From: Endotrypanum monterogeii | Taxonomy: Eukaryota > Euglenozoa > Kinetoplastea > Trypanosomatida > Trypanosomatidae | Direction of reading: 5' to 3' | Length of the DNA stretch: 64,000 nucleotides | NCBI GenBank assembly: GCA_000333855.2 | Contig: CM007319.1 | Coordinates: 2,008,282 to 2,072,281 of the forward strand | Shown: positions 1 through 11,545 of the stretch, piece after piece | How the letters are laid out: the number at the start of each line of letters is the position of its first letter | Numbering within the stretch: the stretch's first letter is position 1 | Notes under the pieces: generated by a model | Told to the model about the DNA's origin: nothing | Databases searched by the model: none | What the model saw: the letters and a program-made list of their open reading frames with translations, nothing else | Position numbers and translations under genes: made by a program

Positions 1-495
1 CTTCATCACCTGGTTTATCGTTTGGCTGCCTCGATTGCTATAGTTAAACTGATTCTTGAGGATGCGCGTGGAAACCCCTTCCTCCACCAACTCGGGGTTC
101 GTCTCCGCCGCGGCGGCCACCTTGACCTCCTGGAGGCGGCGACGATTGTCTTCCTCCTGTTGCACCGCCTCGGGTGAATCCTTTGCAATCGTGTTTCCGT
201 CTATGGACAGGAGGGACGACACCTGCCGCGTGTTGGGAAAGCACCTGTACATCCGCGCATCCTTCTTGTAGTCGTAATACACCGGTGCCGACATCACATG
301 CGGGTCTGCAGCCTTCAGGATGCGTTCCACAATAACCTCAGCGACTGGCTTGTTGTTTGCTTCCCGGCCTTGTGCCGCGGCGGCCAAGTCTGCGGATCCG
401 ACATTGCTCGGCTTGCGTGCACCATGAGGGGGAGCCGCTGCTTGTAACATACGCGGCTTGCTGATGGAAGTCCGAGGACTGCCGATTGCGCTCAT
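1..495 (-). CDS. DNAI1: Outer-arm dynein intermediate chain 1 (DNAI1/IC78 type), N-terminal part, cut by window edge
   Basis: The frame opens with ATG at 495 and stays open for 165 codons to the left edge, so only the N-terminus is present. The last visible residues (LKNQFNYSNRGSQTINQ) match the conserved segment of axonemal outer-arm dynein intermediate chain 1 that precedes the WD40 propeller (LKNQF.FSERASQT.N in animals and algae). Before it lie a basic, Ala/Pro-rich start, a VYYDYKKDARMYRCF stretch and a charged EEDNRRRLQEVKVAAAAE helix. In the family this subunit anchors the outer dynein arm heavy chains to the axonemal doublet in the flagellum. The WD40 region lies outside the window. 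A purine tract on the plus strand (about 565-595) gives a pyrimidine tract upstream of the ATG in the transcript. The family assignment rests on one strong motif plus general layout. Confidence 0.8.
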   Translation of the reverse strand, partial: MSAIGSPRTSISKPRMLQAAAPPHGARKPSNVGSADLAAAAQGREANNKPVAEVIVERILKAADPHVMSAPVYYDYKKDARMYRCFPNTRQVSSLLSIDGNTIAKDSPEAVQQEEDNRRRLQEVKVAAAAETNPELVEEGVSTRILKNQFNYSNRGSQTINQVMK

Positions 496-615
496 ATTGC
501 CGAGCGGGCTTCGAGTACCACAAGAGGAGGGGCAGCAGAGTTGAAAGCCTGAAGCACAAAACAGAAAAGAAAATGACTCTCAGAAAAAAAAACAAGTTGC
601 CCGCACCGAACCCGT

Positions 616-651
<36 letters not shown>

Positions 652-1515
652 GTTCAAAGACAAGAAAGGAGCGAGTTAGCAAGCAAGTGATGAGGGGCGG
701 AACAACGAGGAGTTTCGCGTAGGCACCCGTGTGCGCACATGTATTGGAGTCAAGCTAATGACGTCGACGGTGCCCCTAGGGTTTTCGGAGGGGTATATAT
801 TACATAGGGGTAGGTGAAGATATCGTTTTCTGGATATGGACTCGGAGCGTACAACGCTTCGCCCCTGAGGTAGTTTCTCTTCTGTTCTTCTTTTTTTTTC
901 TGTTGGCAGAAAGGGGGGAGGGGGAGATAAAGGGAAATGAATGAAGAATGAAATTTGAAGGCGACACCGACGAACACCACAACCACAGCATAGTATGATC
1001 ACACACAGTACGATTACTTTTTTTTTTCAGAATGAAGTGCACCGCAGAGAGCGGCGATAAGATTCGGACAAACGAATACGCTGCAAAAAAAAAATGTATA
1101 TATATATATATATACAGGTGAGGTAAACCGAGTGCCCACAACAATGCGTGATGGTGCTTACTCACTCGCTCTGCCGTTGTCTCTGCCGGCACACTCATAC
1201 AAGGTTGCAGTAGCCTTAAAGGAAAAAAGGTCACATGAATACAGAGCATCCCTTTGTGGATGCGCATTCGAGCAGAAGCGTTACTGTCCGCAATAGTGGG
1301 AAAAAAAAAACTAAACAAGCGGGAACTAGAAGAGATTTTCACGTAGTGAAAGACGAAAAGAGATACAATCTGTACACTGGCAAGACAGCGGTAGGGGGGA
1401 AAGAGGGGGAGATACAAAAATGGAAACCGGGAAGCGGATGACGAGATACACGCAGTTACGCACAGAGGTACAAAAAATATAAGTTGAAATGAAAAAAAAA
1501 AAATAGAAGAAATTC
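496..1515. other. Intergenic region between the dynein chain and the pseudophosphatase
   Basis: No gene is seen. It carries a (GT)n run at 620-650, a (TA)n run at 1097-1114, and several A/T homopolymers. In transcript sense it would contain the 3'UTR of the pseudophosphatase gene and the trans-splice/5'UTR region of the dynein intermediate chain. Confidence 0.7.
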
Positions 1516-4299
1516 TTATTTGGGCCACGCACGCAAGCTAGCCAGAACCTTGTCCCCAGACGGTGCTTGAGCCGCGCGGCGGTGTTCGAGGTAGGCACGG
1601 TGCGCTGAGCGCAAACTCCACTCATTATGCGGGCCGACAACTTTGTAGTCGCGCAAGCGGGCCTGCAGCGTATCACAGACGAAATTTTCAAAGCCCTCCC
1701 TCTCCGCCTCGGCCTCTCGGATCCCGGGGAGGCTGTGCAGTGACACTTGACCCAAAGAGTCAGCGAGTTCCTGTGCACCCCACGTGAAAAGGCGCAGCGT
1801 ATCAGAACCCACCAAGCACGCCGCCGCTTGCAGTTCCTCCTTGCACCTCCGGCGGCACGTACTCAACGTGACCAGACGTCCCTCCTCGGCCACGCGAGCC
1901 CCGAACACCTCCGAGGGATCCTCTGGCGCCCCACAAATCACCAACGAAAACCGAAAACGGAGTAAAAAATGGAGGAGAGCCCCAGTGCCGAATGTGTGGC
2001 AGCACTGATGCGCGTAGCCAGAAGATCGGCAGCCACGACAAATCCCCACCCGATCTGGTCGCCACCACGGCACCACAGCCTCGCCGTTCTCATCGGTCAT
2101 GAACTCCTCCTCAGGCATCAGGATCTTGGCTGTAGCACTACGGGGTCGATTCCACAACAGCTCCCGCACCAGCCGAAGTCGCCGTGCGGCTCCTTCGTTT
2201 TCCGAGGCAGAGCCCTCTTGGAGGCTGCGGAAGGAATACTCGCCTTTGTGCATGGCCGCGAGAAGCGCTGCGAAGTCGTTCTCCGAGGGCTCGTTCTCAC
2301 CCTCCAAATCATGCATGGGAGACTGTAAAGCGTCGGCCACCGGCTCCTGCGCTTCCCGCGCTTGAGAACGATCGACATTGGCGCTGGTGACAGAAAGCGA
2401 CGACGGGAGGCACCTCTTGTAGGTACCGCAGGAATCGACCTCCTCCTGCATAGCCACCCCACGCGGCGAAATACGGTCCAACTGTGAGACCACCGGAGCC
2501 GATGATGCCACCACCGACAAAGTCAGCGCCGCGTCCACTCCACACCTGCCGACGCGTGCGGAGTCCCTTAGCCCTTCGCAAGGCGATGAAATAACCTCAC
2601 GTGATGGTGTCGGGCAAAGGGGAATGGAAGTGAGGGAAACGACCTCAGAAGCTTCCGATGGAAACTTGGTGCTGCGCCGCAGCGGTTCACCACAGTTGTT
2701 CACGTGAGAGGTGTGGCGTGACGGCGGCAGCAGCAACCCGGTTGGAGCCTTCCCTCCCGGAGTCTCTCTGTGCTCCCCAGTGCTGACGTCGGGCAATCCC
2801 CTAGCCACCGGCGCAGCGAGACGGTGGTGTTGCATGCTGAGAGAGCTGAATGGTGAGAACAGTGTATTTCGTGCACCGCTGCTGTCGGTGTCGGCAAAGG
2901 CAGGTGCCCAGGCATGCAGGTGCTCCGGCAAGGACAGGTTCGCCGCTGTGTGGCACAGGAAAGAAAGCGGCGTTCTGGCGCTGGACGATGCCGGAGTCGG
3001 TAAACCTGAAGTGCCACTGTACAAACGATTGACTGGCACACTGACGCGGTGCTCGCGCCCCGCGGTAACATCTCTGTTTTCCTCCGAACTGAGAGGCGGT
3101 GATGCGCGGAGTCGTGGCACACCGCCGTGGGTGGCTAACACCCGTTCATCGATCACCGCTGCCACGGGTAGCAGGGCGAAAACGGAATTTATCTGTTTCC
3201 ACAGCAGGAGGCCCCTGCGCGACCCGAAGCGCTGGCGGCATTTGTATCGCAAGCATCGCTTGCCCAGAAGTACATAACTCCCATTCACTGCGGGGTCTTC
3301 ATGAGGACCTCGGAGAAGATGCACCTTTTCTGGCTGTAAATAGACCCAACAACACAGCAGCATGCATACCTCCACGCTGTGCCAGCCGAAATCAACGTAG
3401 TTGCCAAGGAGGACGAGCTGTGTGTGTATCGAGGACCAATGGGTAAAGTAGGCGACGTGGTCAAGCAGCATCATCAGGCTCGAAAAACAGCCAAATAAGT
3501 CCCCGCCACACAACACGGGGGACGTCAGGTGCAGCACTGGACGGCCTTCCTCAAGACGTTCCTTGACAGCCATCAGCAACGACGAGAACCTCATGTAGAT
3601 CAGCTTTACAAATGCCGGTGAGTCCATGTATGAAAAGGTATTGGTATCCTTTTTATACGAGCGTCGCAAGGCGCAATGCAAGAACATTGCATCCTCTGCC
3701 GCCTGCGTCGACTTAGGGTGGCGCCTCAGGACATCGCGCACATATGCCTCCGTTCGCGGGGTCACCATCTCGTCAGCGACGGCTGGATACTGCCACGGTA
3801 CACCACTAAATCGGTCGTACATTTCCGCAGAAGCAGAATCACCAGCACTCACGGCGCCGCGACGTGTGTTGCTGAGCCGCTGTGGGTCCACCAAAGAAGC
3901 CAAGGGCCGATAGCGATGTGTGTCACCAAAATCCTCCACGACAAACGGTACCACCGTTACGCGCGAGCGCAGGTGCAGCTTCTCCCGTAGGTAAGGGCCC
4001 TGTCCTGCATTTTCAGAGGCGATGGGCTCGCTACTGAGAGCACTGGAGAGTGCATTTAATGTCTCATCCTCTGACAAGAATGTAGAATCAGTGACAGTTT
4101 TCTTATTCACGCCCTTCGCATCGAAGGGGTGGACTCGTTCAGCCGGGAGACAGAGTGACCTCTGAAGTTGTGCGAAACAGAGAGTGCCGCCGCAGCACGG
4201 TGTGGCAACGGCGTCCTGCGAAGGAAGCGTGGCCAACCAGCCGCCTTCGCCGAAGTTCCCTTGAAGGCAGCGCGGCGTCCGTGAAGCGCTACTAGCGCT
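1516..4299 (-). CDS. PPP-family pseudophosphatase, catalytic-domain segment (3' part of a frame-broken gene)
   Basis: This frame is open from 4299 to a TAA at 1516, but its first ATG is only at 3822. Residues here are counted from the TTG codon at 4236. The protein follows the fold order of PP1/PP2A/calcineurin phosphatases: CGGDLFGCF (about 243-251) for CGDxHGQ, LGNYVDFG (277-284) for GDYVDRG, LLRGPHE (307-313) for LLRGNHE, and VLATHGGVP for the CHGG motif. After a long insert come CHTFGTGALLHFLLRF for the TFG segment and GAPE for RAHQ. Of the six metal ligands only the first Asp and the HGG His remain; His, Asp, Asn and the last His are replaced by Phe, Asn, Pro and Pro. It should therefore be catalytically dead and act as a scaffold or binding protein. 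About 330 low-complexity, Ser/Thr/Pro/Arg-rich residues interrupt the domain after HGG. The frame overlaps the upstream segment with no intergenic space, which suggests one gene of about 1,370 codons broken by an indel. Confidence 0.72.
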   Translation of the reverse strand, partial: SASSASRTPRCLQGNFGEGGWLATLPSQDAVATPCCGGTLCFAQLQRSLCLPAERVHPFDAKGVNKKTVTDSTFLSEDETLNALSSALSSEPIASENAGQGPYLREKLHLRSRVTVVPFVVEDFGDTHRYRPLASLVDPQRLSNTRRGAVSAGDSASAEMYDRFSGVPWQYPAVADEMVTPRTEAYVRDVLRRHPKSTQAAEDAMFLHCALRRSYKKDTNTFSYMDSPAFVKLIYMRFSSLLMAVKERLEEGRPVLHLTSPVLCGGDLFGCFSSLMMLLDHVAYFTHWSSIHTQLVLLGNYVDFGWHSVEVCMLLCCWVYLQPEKVHLLRGPHEDPAVNGSYVLLGKRCLRYKCRQRFGSRRGLLLWKQINSVFALLPVAAVIDERVLATHGGVPRLRASPPLSSEENRDVTAGREHRVSVPVNRLYSGTSGLPTPASSSARTPLSFLCHTAANLSLPEHLHAWAPAFADTDSSGARNTLFSPFSSLSMQHHRLAAPVARGLPDVSTGEHRETPGGKAPTGLLLPPSRHTSHVNNCGEPLRRSTKFPSEASEVVSLTSIPLCPTPSREVISSPCEGLRDSARVGRCGVDAALTLSVVASSAPVVSQLDRISPRGVAMQEEVDSCGTYKRCLPSSLSVTSANVDRSQAREAQEPVADALQSPMHDLEGENEPSENDFAALLAAMHKGEYSFRSLQEGSASENEGAARRLRLVRELLWNRPRSATAKILMPEEEFMTDENGEAVVPWWRPDRVGICRGCRSSGYAHQCCHTFGTGALLHFLLRFRFSLVICGAPEDPSEVFGARVAEEGRLVTLSTCRRRCKEELQAAACLVGSDTLRLFTWGAQELADSLGQVSLHSLPGIREAEAEREGFENFVCDTLQARLRDYKVVGPHNEWSLRSAHRAYLEHRRAAQAPSGDKVLASLRAWPK

Positions 4300-5621
4300 T
4301 CATCAAAACCGACGCTACCACAGCTGTACTGATAGATGCCCTTCGCTTTCGGGGGTGGTGTATCACCCTCCGCGGCGTGGAGCGCTTCCCAATCGGGGGA
4401 AAGCACACTGGTGACACTGCCGAGGGACCAGCACTGCTTGGTTTGGGAGTGTACACGCGATTGATGCGCACCATGAAGGCTGTCAAGGCTTGCCTTGTCG
4501 CCCCGAAGCCCCGCCTCAGCTTTCTCATCGCATGGTAGAGATTGCGAAGGAAAACGGTCGGCGTTCAGACTTTTTGGTGGGGTGCAATCCGCGCCATCAG
4601 TTTGTCCCTCCTCTGAGGAGGCACAAGGCGGAGCAACAGCGGCAGTGGCGACGGCGTACACCGCCTTCTCAGATACACCTGCTGCTGGCGCAGTGCGTTG
4701 TTGCAGTGGGAGAGCTGGTGCCTTTCCCGTCGACAGTGAACTGGTGATTTTTATTTTTTCTGCCGGTAGAAAAGCGTTCGCATTCTCTGCAGGAGACTTG
4801 GCAGTACCGGCAGTTCCATCGGAGGCCAACGAGGAAAGGCTTTGACGCAGCTCGGGTGCATGCTTCCCAAACAATGGCACAGATGCTGCAACCGAGTCGC
4901 GTGACGCAGAGTCCGGCGGGGACACCGTCTTCGTTGATGCAGCGGGTATGGGAAGTACCTCGGTAGACGATGAAGTAAATTTGGCTACGCCGCGCTGATC
5001 GACCTCAGCAAGACGTAACGGCGGCTGAGAACGGCTCGTGCAGGGCAAAAGAGGTGCAGGCTTCGGTTTGGAGGGTGAGAACTTTTTTTGTTGCCCAGAT
5101 CGACTTTGCGTTACGAATCGCCCATGCCTACTCACCGCCATCGAATTGGGTGACGTCATCAACGGCGGTGAGGTGCACCCTCGATGCGAGCTCGAACTAA
5201 GAAGACGGGGGGCTGGAATAGCGATGTAGCAGATGGGGTGATTTGCAAACGAGATTCGCTGTGTGGCTCGAATTTCCAGCGGAGAACCACTTCGCAAGAT
5301 GCGCTGCCCATCGATGTAGATGACCGGTCCGGAATGCAGCGGAGTCAACTGCACCGTGTCCGCGATCGGATTGGCGCGTAGATGTGCCGCTTTAAGCCAA
5401 TCCGAGTCTGCTACAGCGTCACTCTTTGTGACCTTCACCTCTCTACCGCCTCTGCGTAAATACAATACGAGGCCCGTTCCGTGGCGAGAAATGCTGAGCC
5501 TTCGCGGACGACCCGTGCAGCTACCCGGGGGGGACAGTGGCACTTGCGATATGTTGGATGCTGCCTCCAAGTCGCCCGCCGGCTCTTTCGCACGCGTATG
5601 GCCCTTCACGTTCTGCTGCAT
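4107..5621 (-). CDS. N-terminal segment of the pseudophosphatase gene (or separate hypothetical protein)
   Basis: ATG at 5621 opens a 504-residue frame ending at 4107. Residues about 40-145 look folded: alternating hydrophobic and charged stretches such as GLVLYLRRGGREVKVTKSD, VIYIDGQRILRSG and NHPICYIAIPAP, possibly a small beta domain. I do not recognise the family. The rest, to about residue 430, is Ser/Pro/Ala-rich low complexity. Its 3' end overlaps the phosphatase-like frame by nearly 200 bases (4107-4299). There is no pyrimidine tract between them, and the downstream frame has no early ATG. The best reading is that both are one protein separated by a one-base deletion (or two-base insertion) between 4107 and 4299. 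Whether this is an assembly error or a real lesion cannot be seen here. A purine-rich plus-strand tract near 5778-5840 (pyrimidines in the transcript) marks a plausible trans-splice region upstream of the ATG. Confidence 0.65.
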   Translation of the reverse strand: MQQNVKGHTRAKEPAGDLEAASNISQVPLSPPGSCTGRPRRLSISRHGTGLVLYLRRGGREVKVTKSDAVADSDWLKAAHLRANPIADTVQLTPLHSGPVIYIDGQRILRSGSPLEIRATQRISFANHPICYIAIPAPRLLSSSSHRGCTSPPLMTSPNSMAVSRHGRFVTQSRSGQQKKFSPSKPKPAPLLPCTSRSQPPLRLAEVDQRGVAKFTSSSTEVLPIPAASTKTVSPPDSASRDSVAASVPLFGKHAPELRQSLSSLASDGTAGTAKSPAENANAFLPAEKIKITSSLSTGKAPALPLQQRTAPAAGVSEKAVYAVATAAVAPPCASSEEGQTDGADCTPPKSLNADRFPSQSLPCDEKAEAGLRGDKASLDSLHGAHQSRVHSQTKQCWSLGSVTSVLSPDWEALHAAEGDTPPPKAKGIYQYSCGSVGFDEALVALHGRRAAFKGTSAKAAGWPRFLRRTPLPHRAAAALSVSHNFRGHSVSRLNESTPSMRRA

Positions 5622-6566
5622 TTACCCGAGCGCGCACAAAGAATCGAATCAATACTGAAAGAGCAGGCGCGGGGAGAACCGGGAGGTAGAAATCACTAGT
5701 CTCGAAGAAAGCTGCCTGTAGATCGGAAGAGGAGGCTAGGTGAAACAAAGCTCGAAGGGCCGGCAGCTACCACGGAGCCCCCCACCACCACCACCACCAA
5801 AAAAAAAAGGAGACAGATGAAACGAAATGACAGGAGTCGAGTCAAAGAGACGCAGTGAAGCAGTATTCATGAACGCATACGGTGTGCTCAGCATCGCATC
5901 AGACGGGTACGCAACTAGATGGGTGCTTGAAGCAAGAAATTGGGGTGTGCGGAAGCTCAGAAGCCCCTGTGACTCTTGCTTCATGCAAGCAGGAGAATGC
6001 ATTGAAGGGGGTAGCTGCAGTGTCGTCTCAGCCCCCATTCCCGGTTCTCACTCGGAGGCACAGCCAGGTGCTCGGGGGTACCGTGTAGCATGCAAGGAAA
6101 AATGGCTTTGAGTGTGTATGATCACTGCACTCTTGCTGCTCCCGTCCCAAAGCACACCAGCAGTCAAAAGACAAGAAGCAGGGAAAGAAAAAATGTATGT
6201 AGGCACGTGTGCATGTGTGTGCGTGTGTGTGTGAATCTGGGGAAAGATTGGGAGGGACACACGGAAGGACTACCACAGGCTAGCCCATGCCCACGCAGTG
6301 GGACTTGATTCTCCTAAACAGGCCGAAAACACAGAAACCCAAGGGGACGCCTACAACACCATCCCCTCCCCACCCCGCCCCCGGGAGGACGTTCCCCCTC
6401 GGCGGGAGGCTGTAACACCGCGCGTCAGGACGCAAACGAGCACATGTCTAAATCTTAGCCGGGTGCGAGATGAAGGCCACTGGGAAAAAAAATAGTAATT
6501 ATGTATGCATTCATACATATGCGCGAATTTTTTTTTTGAAAAATCGAGCGAGTAGTTCCTCCAGCG
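5622..6566. other. Intergenic region upstream of the pseudophosphatase gene
   Basis: No gene is seen. A (CCA)n stretch followed by A9-10 at about 5778-5811 reads as a pyrimidine-rich tract in transcript sense and suits trans-splicing of the gene at 5621. An imperfect GT-rich stretch lies at about 6200-6234. The remainder should hold the 3'UTR of the SZT2-like gene. Confidence 0.7.
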
Positions 6567-9500
6567 CTACGCCACAAATTGCGAGAAGCAGGGCACGATA
6601 CTGTACCACACCGCGCTGTTGACGAGTCGAATAAACCGCTCCACCAGCAGCTGCTCTGCCTCGCTCAGAAACGTCATGACGCGATGCTGATGGCGACCGC
6701 GAGAAGGCTTACAGTATAAGTTTAGCTCTTCGACGACGACACTTGCACCAAAGGGCCGGTGTGGATCGGAGAAGCACTCCATGGCGAGGAAGCTATCGCG
6801 CTCATCGGTCTTTCTTGGCGCAAACGTTACGACAAACCACCCCGTTAGGCAGGGCGACATAAAGAGACGCGTAATGTCGTAACCGCCGATCGAATCTGCT
6901 GCCCCCGCAGGGGCGTGCCTCGGCGCAGACGCCCCAGCTGACGTAACAGTGTGGATGTCATAGAGGCGAGCATGTGGCGTGGACGCCGACGTCTCCTGTG
7001 CCTCGCGTGCACTACGCTGTCGTCTGATGACGCGCAAAACGTGCTCAGGATACAGCTGGGCGCACACTGTTTGTAGGAAAGCCCCGTCACCACTCCACTC
7101 TACCGGTTCGAGAATCATCTGCAGCACTGGCACGTATGAGTGAAGAACAACTTTGTGCGAGTGACTGCGCAATAGCTCAAACTCGTCATAGGTCGGCAGC
7201 TCCCGCTCAGCGTTGCCCCGCCCAACAGTCACCGCCGCAGCATGCCCGTCTGTCAAAAATTTTCTCCGGGCCACATCCAAGCGCTCCTGCTGCGTGCTTT
7301 CTAATAGCTGATTGAGCAACAAGTTCTTGGCTCGCAGCGCGATGCGTGAGAGATCGCTGTTTGACTCACGGATAACTCGCTTCACGTCTTGTGTGTTGGT
7401 GAGCAACACGAAGAGTTGGGCCCGCTCCCAAATGATGACGCCGCCGTAGTTATACAACTCATTCGTCCCTTCGCGCTGGAGCATTTTTTGCTTCTGAGAC
7501 GAGAGGTAGAGAACCCCATCGGTGCTGACGTAGAGGTCACCGCTGGTTACTGAGCTGGTTGGGGTCAGGCCCTTTAGCCGCATCACCTGTGGATCAGTGA
7601 TAGTGTAGGCCGCCACAATGTTGCCGCAGTGCATTGGTGGGAAAGGGTGATATTTGACAAGTGTTGTCACAGCCATATGCGTCTTCTGCTGCCCCGAGAG
7701 CGCGATGGAGTGAGTACGCACGCAGTGTGCCAGCGTGCGCACCGCCGCATCGTAGAGGACGCTTTCAAAATGAAGCGTCTGCTTGAATTCTGCCGCGACC
7801 TTCGCAGTAATGCCCGGCGGCACGGCGTCGCCATTGATGACGAAGAAGTCGAGGGCGTAGTGGACCACCTGAAAGCCCACCTCGACAATGAAAAGACCGC
7901 TGGTAGTAATGGGAGAGACGTCGGCCCCCTCGGCGAGTGCGTCCGCGATGGAGCTGTAGCGCTCGTAGAAGCTGCTGCAGCGCAGCAAGTCGACGAACGG
8001 AATAATAGCGTAGTAGAGGTGGGGACTGAAAAGCACAACGCTGCCATCCTCACTCGTCACCTTTCCGTATCGACACCGCAGGCGGTTCAGCAGCACCTCG
8101 TCCGAGGTGGTGAGGGGGTCATTGGGGTCAAGGTCGATGAAGCACATCGACGGGTAGAGCTGGCGCAAGTGCTCGGTGTACAAATGCATCGATGCGTCGA
8201 CGGGTCGGGCGTAGCTCACGTTTTGCTGTGTCTGAGTAGGAAGGGTTGGGTCGAGGACATCGTCCTCGTGTCGCCACCGTTCACGGCGAAGGGAGAAGTC
8301 GGGCACACGTGCCCCGAATACTTCTTTGCTCTTGAGCTGCAGCGTTACCACCGCCTTCGCCAACTCGAGCACGTTATGTTGCGGTCCCGCCCGCCACAAC
8401 ATATCACATTTCGCCAGCACCTCCGCCACACCAGAGCGAGCGTTCTGCGCCTCCACAATGATGTGAGAGGCGAGGATGTGGCGACGGTAGCTGCACGCGA
8501 TAAGGGCATCCGCCGGTACGCCACCCACCTCGCTCAACCGGCAATTGCGTACATCAGACCTAAGCTGTTCACTGTGTGGCAACGAAGTCATAAAAGACAT
8601 TTGTGGCTTTAAAGCGCTGTGGGGAGCGTCGCACAGCACGCGTGCCTCGAGCAGCGCATCGACGATGCGTACGCATTCCTGTAGTGTGTACTGCGGGCAC
8701 TCATCGAACAAGACCTTGATGGCGTCCTCGGCGCAGAAGATGTAATTCACGATGAGGCCTCGATTGTACAGCCCCTCCAATATCACAACCAGCGGCTCAT
8801 CGAGGTCTGGGTCGGGATGCGGACGGAAGCGAATGTTGTTGACGCGCCGCCGGTATGCGTCCGTACTGATTGACAACGATTTCGAGCGAATGATATTTGT
8901 ATCGTCCCCACAGCAGTTGCGAGCGAGATCAGCCTCGTTGAAGAAAGACGGCACTGAAAAGCCCATCCGCTGCAATAGAACGTCCTCCAACAACGCAGAT
9001 TTCTCCTCCATCGCCAGTACGACGTAATCGAGCAAGCGCACAATGTACTCGGTGTCACGCAAGTTGAACAGCGCCAACGAAAGCCCCTCCGTCAGGGAAA
9101 TGGAGAGAGCGATGCGGTACTCCAGGAGCGGGCAGCCGTGCTCGCACAGGCCGTACTCCCCCAGCAACGACATCTGCGATCCTCCGGTCGTCACGGTGGT
9201 GATCGGAACGCCTGGCACAACGTACGGAACCACGCGGGTTGGTGCCAATGGTGACGTTGACTCGGGCGAATCTCTCACATCGTATCCGCACGTCACAAAT
9301 ATGTCGAGTGTGTCCAGCAAGGCATCGCTTTGTAGGCTTTCCATCCAGCTCCAGGAAAAGCTTGGTACGTGCACGATGCCCCTCGCAGCGCGACCGGCAG
9401 AGTACGTGAAGCAGGTGGGGCCGTAGTGTGCGAGTGCCCCACATATGCGATCTGCCAGCATTGGCAAAACCGCCGGGTTGACATTATCGAGCGAAAAATG

Positions 9501-11545
9501 CTGATAGCGCAACAGTGACGAGTCTTGGGAGTCAGCTTCCTGACTAATGTGCAGCAGGTTGTTCACCGTTGTGCGAACCGAGGAGCGTGGGAAAGGGAAG
9601 GAAGACTGACCAGGCGACGTCAAGCCAAAGAACCGCAGCTGGGCTATCGTCTTCTCAACGCTGTGACCCAGCTGGGCGAGGATGGTGTTCTCTGAGTCCC
9701 CGTTGATGTAGCGCTCCGCAGGGATGCGCGTCAGGTAGCGATCCAGGACAATGGTGTGCGCCTTGTCGGGGTGCACGTTAAGACAGCACGACACAAGAAC
9801 GTCCGTGACACCGTCCACGATCTTCACGAACCGCCAGGCACGTAGTGCAGAATGGCCACCGCCCTGGGTTGGCGCGGAGTCCATCGCTGCCTCGACGCTG
9901 AGACTCTTCTCCAGATTGTAATGCTCGACAAAGTTGCTAGTAGCGTGTGTGGGCTCGTCCTGGATACCGAAGGGCTTGAACTTGTACTCGCGGAGGTTCA
10001 GGAACAGCAACGCAATGGCGATGTTCTGCAACTGTACTCCGTATGTGTCTATAGCCTGTGACGAGTAGCACGAAGCATCATCGCACTCCTCGGATAAATA
10101 ACTATCCAAGATGGTGCGCAGGTTCACCATGATTGGCTCCAGCCGCTGGTTCTGCAGAAAAACAAGATCGTTGAAGGAGATCATTTTATGCTGCACGTAG
10201 TTAAGATGTCCCTGCAACTCCTGAACGGCGAGGAGATAGCAGAAGTCTTGCAGGCGCTGCAGCGGCCGCTGCACACTGGCATTTGCCGTGGCACTGAAAA
10301 GCTGCACCACAAGCTTCGGGCAACGACTCGAAGACGTCAACGGAGGCGAGCGTGATGTCAAAGACACAGTATGTGTTGTATCCTTCACAAACACCAATCG
10401 AAGGTAGTGGAACGTGTCTCCTTCGACGTCATCTGCGGCAAGAAAGCATTGGTCTCGATTGAAGATAGCTACGAGCTCGAGTCGCGAGCAGTGGCACTGT
10501 ATACGATGGAGGACTTTTTTGCACTGATGTTGCAGTTTGTAGTAAATTGGAATTTCGAGCACATTTCTGCCTCGCAGATAAAACGGAGATCCATTTGCAT
10601 ATGCATCCTGCGAGTTGACCATGGGGCCTGCCTTCTGCCCGCAAGTGGATGCGCTGCCGCTCTGGCTGAACTGGTCTCCCCACCCTGGCGGAATGAGCTC
10701 CGCACTGGCGTTGAAAGACTCACGCAATTGCTTCAACAGATGTAGCTGATTTACCTGTTTGATTTTGCTCGAGAGGTGTTCCTTGAGGTGGCTGCAGTAT
10801 TTGCGCATCTTGTCCAAGGCGGGGTCTGTGTCTTCGGCGTCGTAAAACATAATGCGGGCGTCATTGAGGGCATGAGATGGCGTAGTCGTGGCGCATACGA
10901 GAACCCACCGATCGCCGAAGTAATCACGGTTAGGAATAACGACATAAGAAAGAGGGTGCGTCGGTCGCACCCACATCCAGTCATCCTCTACACAACGACG
11001 GAACACATCCCTGATCGCCTCCTCGGGAACCACCTGACCAATATTTGTCTCTTGACGAGTGAACTCAACCGGGAACGTGTCGCAGACAAAACGATTAGAG
11101 CTCAGAATGGCTGGAGTAACGATGCCGCACAAAAGCGCGTGCAGATCCACGCTTCCGCCCGGCTCCATCCCCGTCATCTTCTCGCCGTGAGCAAGAACGA
11201 CGTCACGCGGTTGCGTCTCTCGGGTCATATCATCCTGCCTCTGCATAGACATTGTTGATGCGCCGGCGGCCGTGGTGCCTTGAGGTACCGCCAACGCGGA
11301 TATCCCCCCATCGACGCAGGCTTTGAGCTGCCGGAAGGAAGCACAGCTAAACGCCGTCTGCAAGCAGTGAACGGCAACGCGCCACTTGAGCCCCTCTGCG
11401 ATCTCCTGCATCACCCTCTCGACTCGAATCGGAAGAGAGCCTCGGTCCGTGCAGCTCAGGAAAGCATCATCGCAGCGTTGGCGATCCCACGGCATAGCCA
11501 GCGGCTGTGCAAAGAGTTGATGCACAGCTGCTGCCGCTGTTCTGT
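6567..11545 (-). CDS. SZT2-like giant protein, C-terminal half (3' part of a frame-broken gene)
   Basis: The frame is open from 11609 to a TAG at 6567, about 1,650 codons, with its first ATG at 11495 (MPWDRQRCDDAF). It overlaps the 3' end of the SZT2-like N-terminal frame (stop at 11467) with no intergenic space. A run of five C (GGGGG in the transcript) at 11546-11550 lies in the overlap. Omitting one base there joins the frames smoothly, giving a protein of about 3,190 residues, close to the size of animal SZT2 (about 3,400). The segment itself has no motif I can name. It is a large alpha/beta protein with normal codon use, no transmembrane segment and few low-complexity stretches, and it ends in FSQFVA. 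Assignment to SZT2 rests on continuity with the N-terminal half rather than on direct recognition. Confidence 0.6.

Noticed and set aside
7629..8612. Plus-strand open frame of 327 codons
   Set aside because: It lies opposite the SZT2-like gene, has the composition of an antisense shadow, and no splice tract precedes it on the plus strand.
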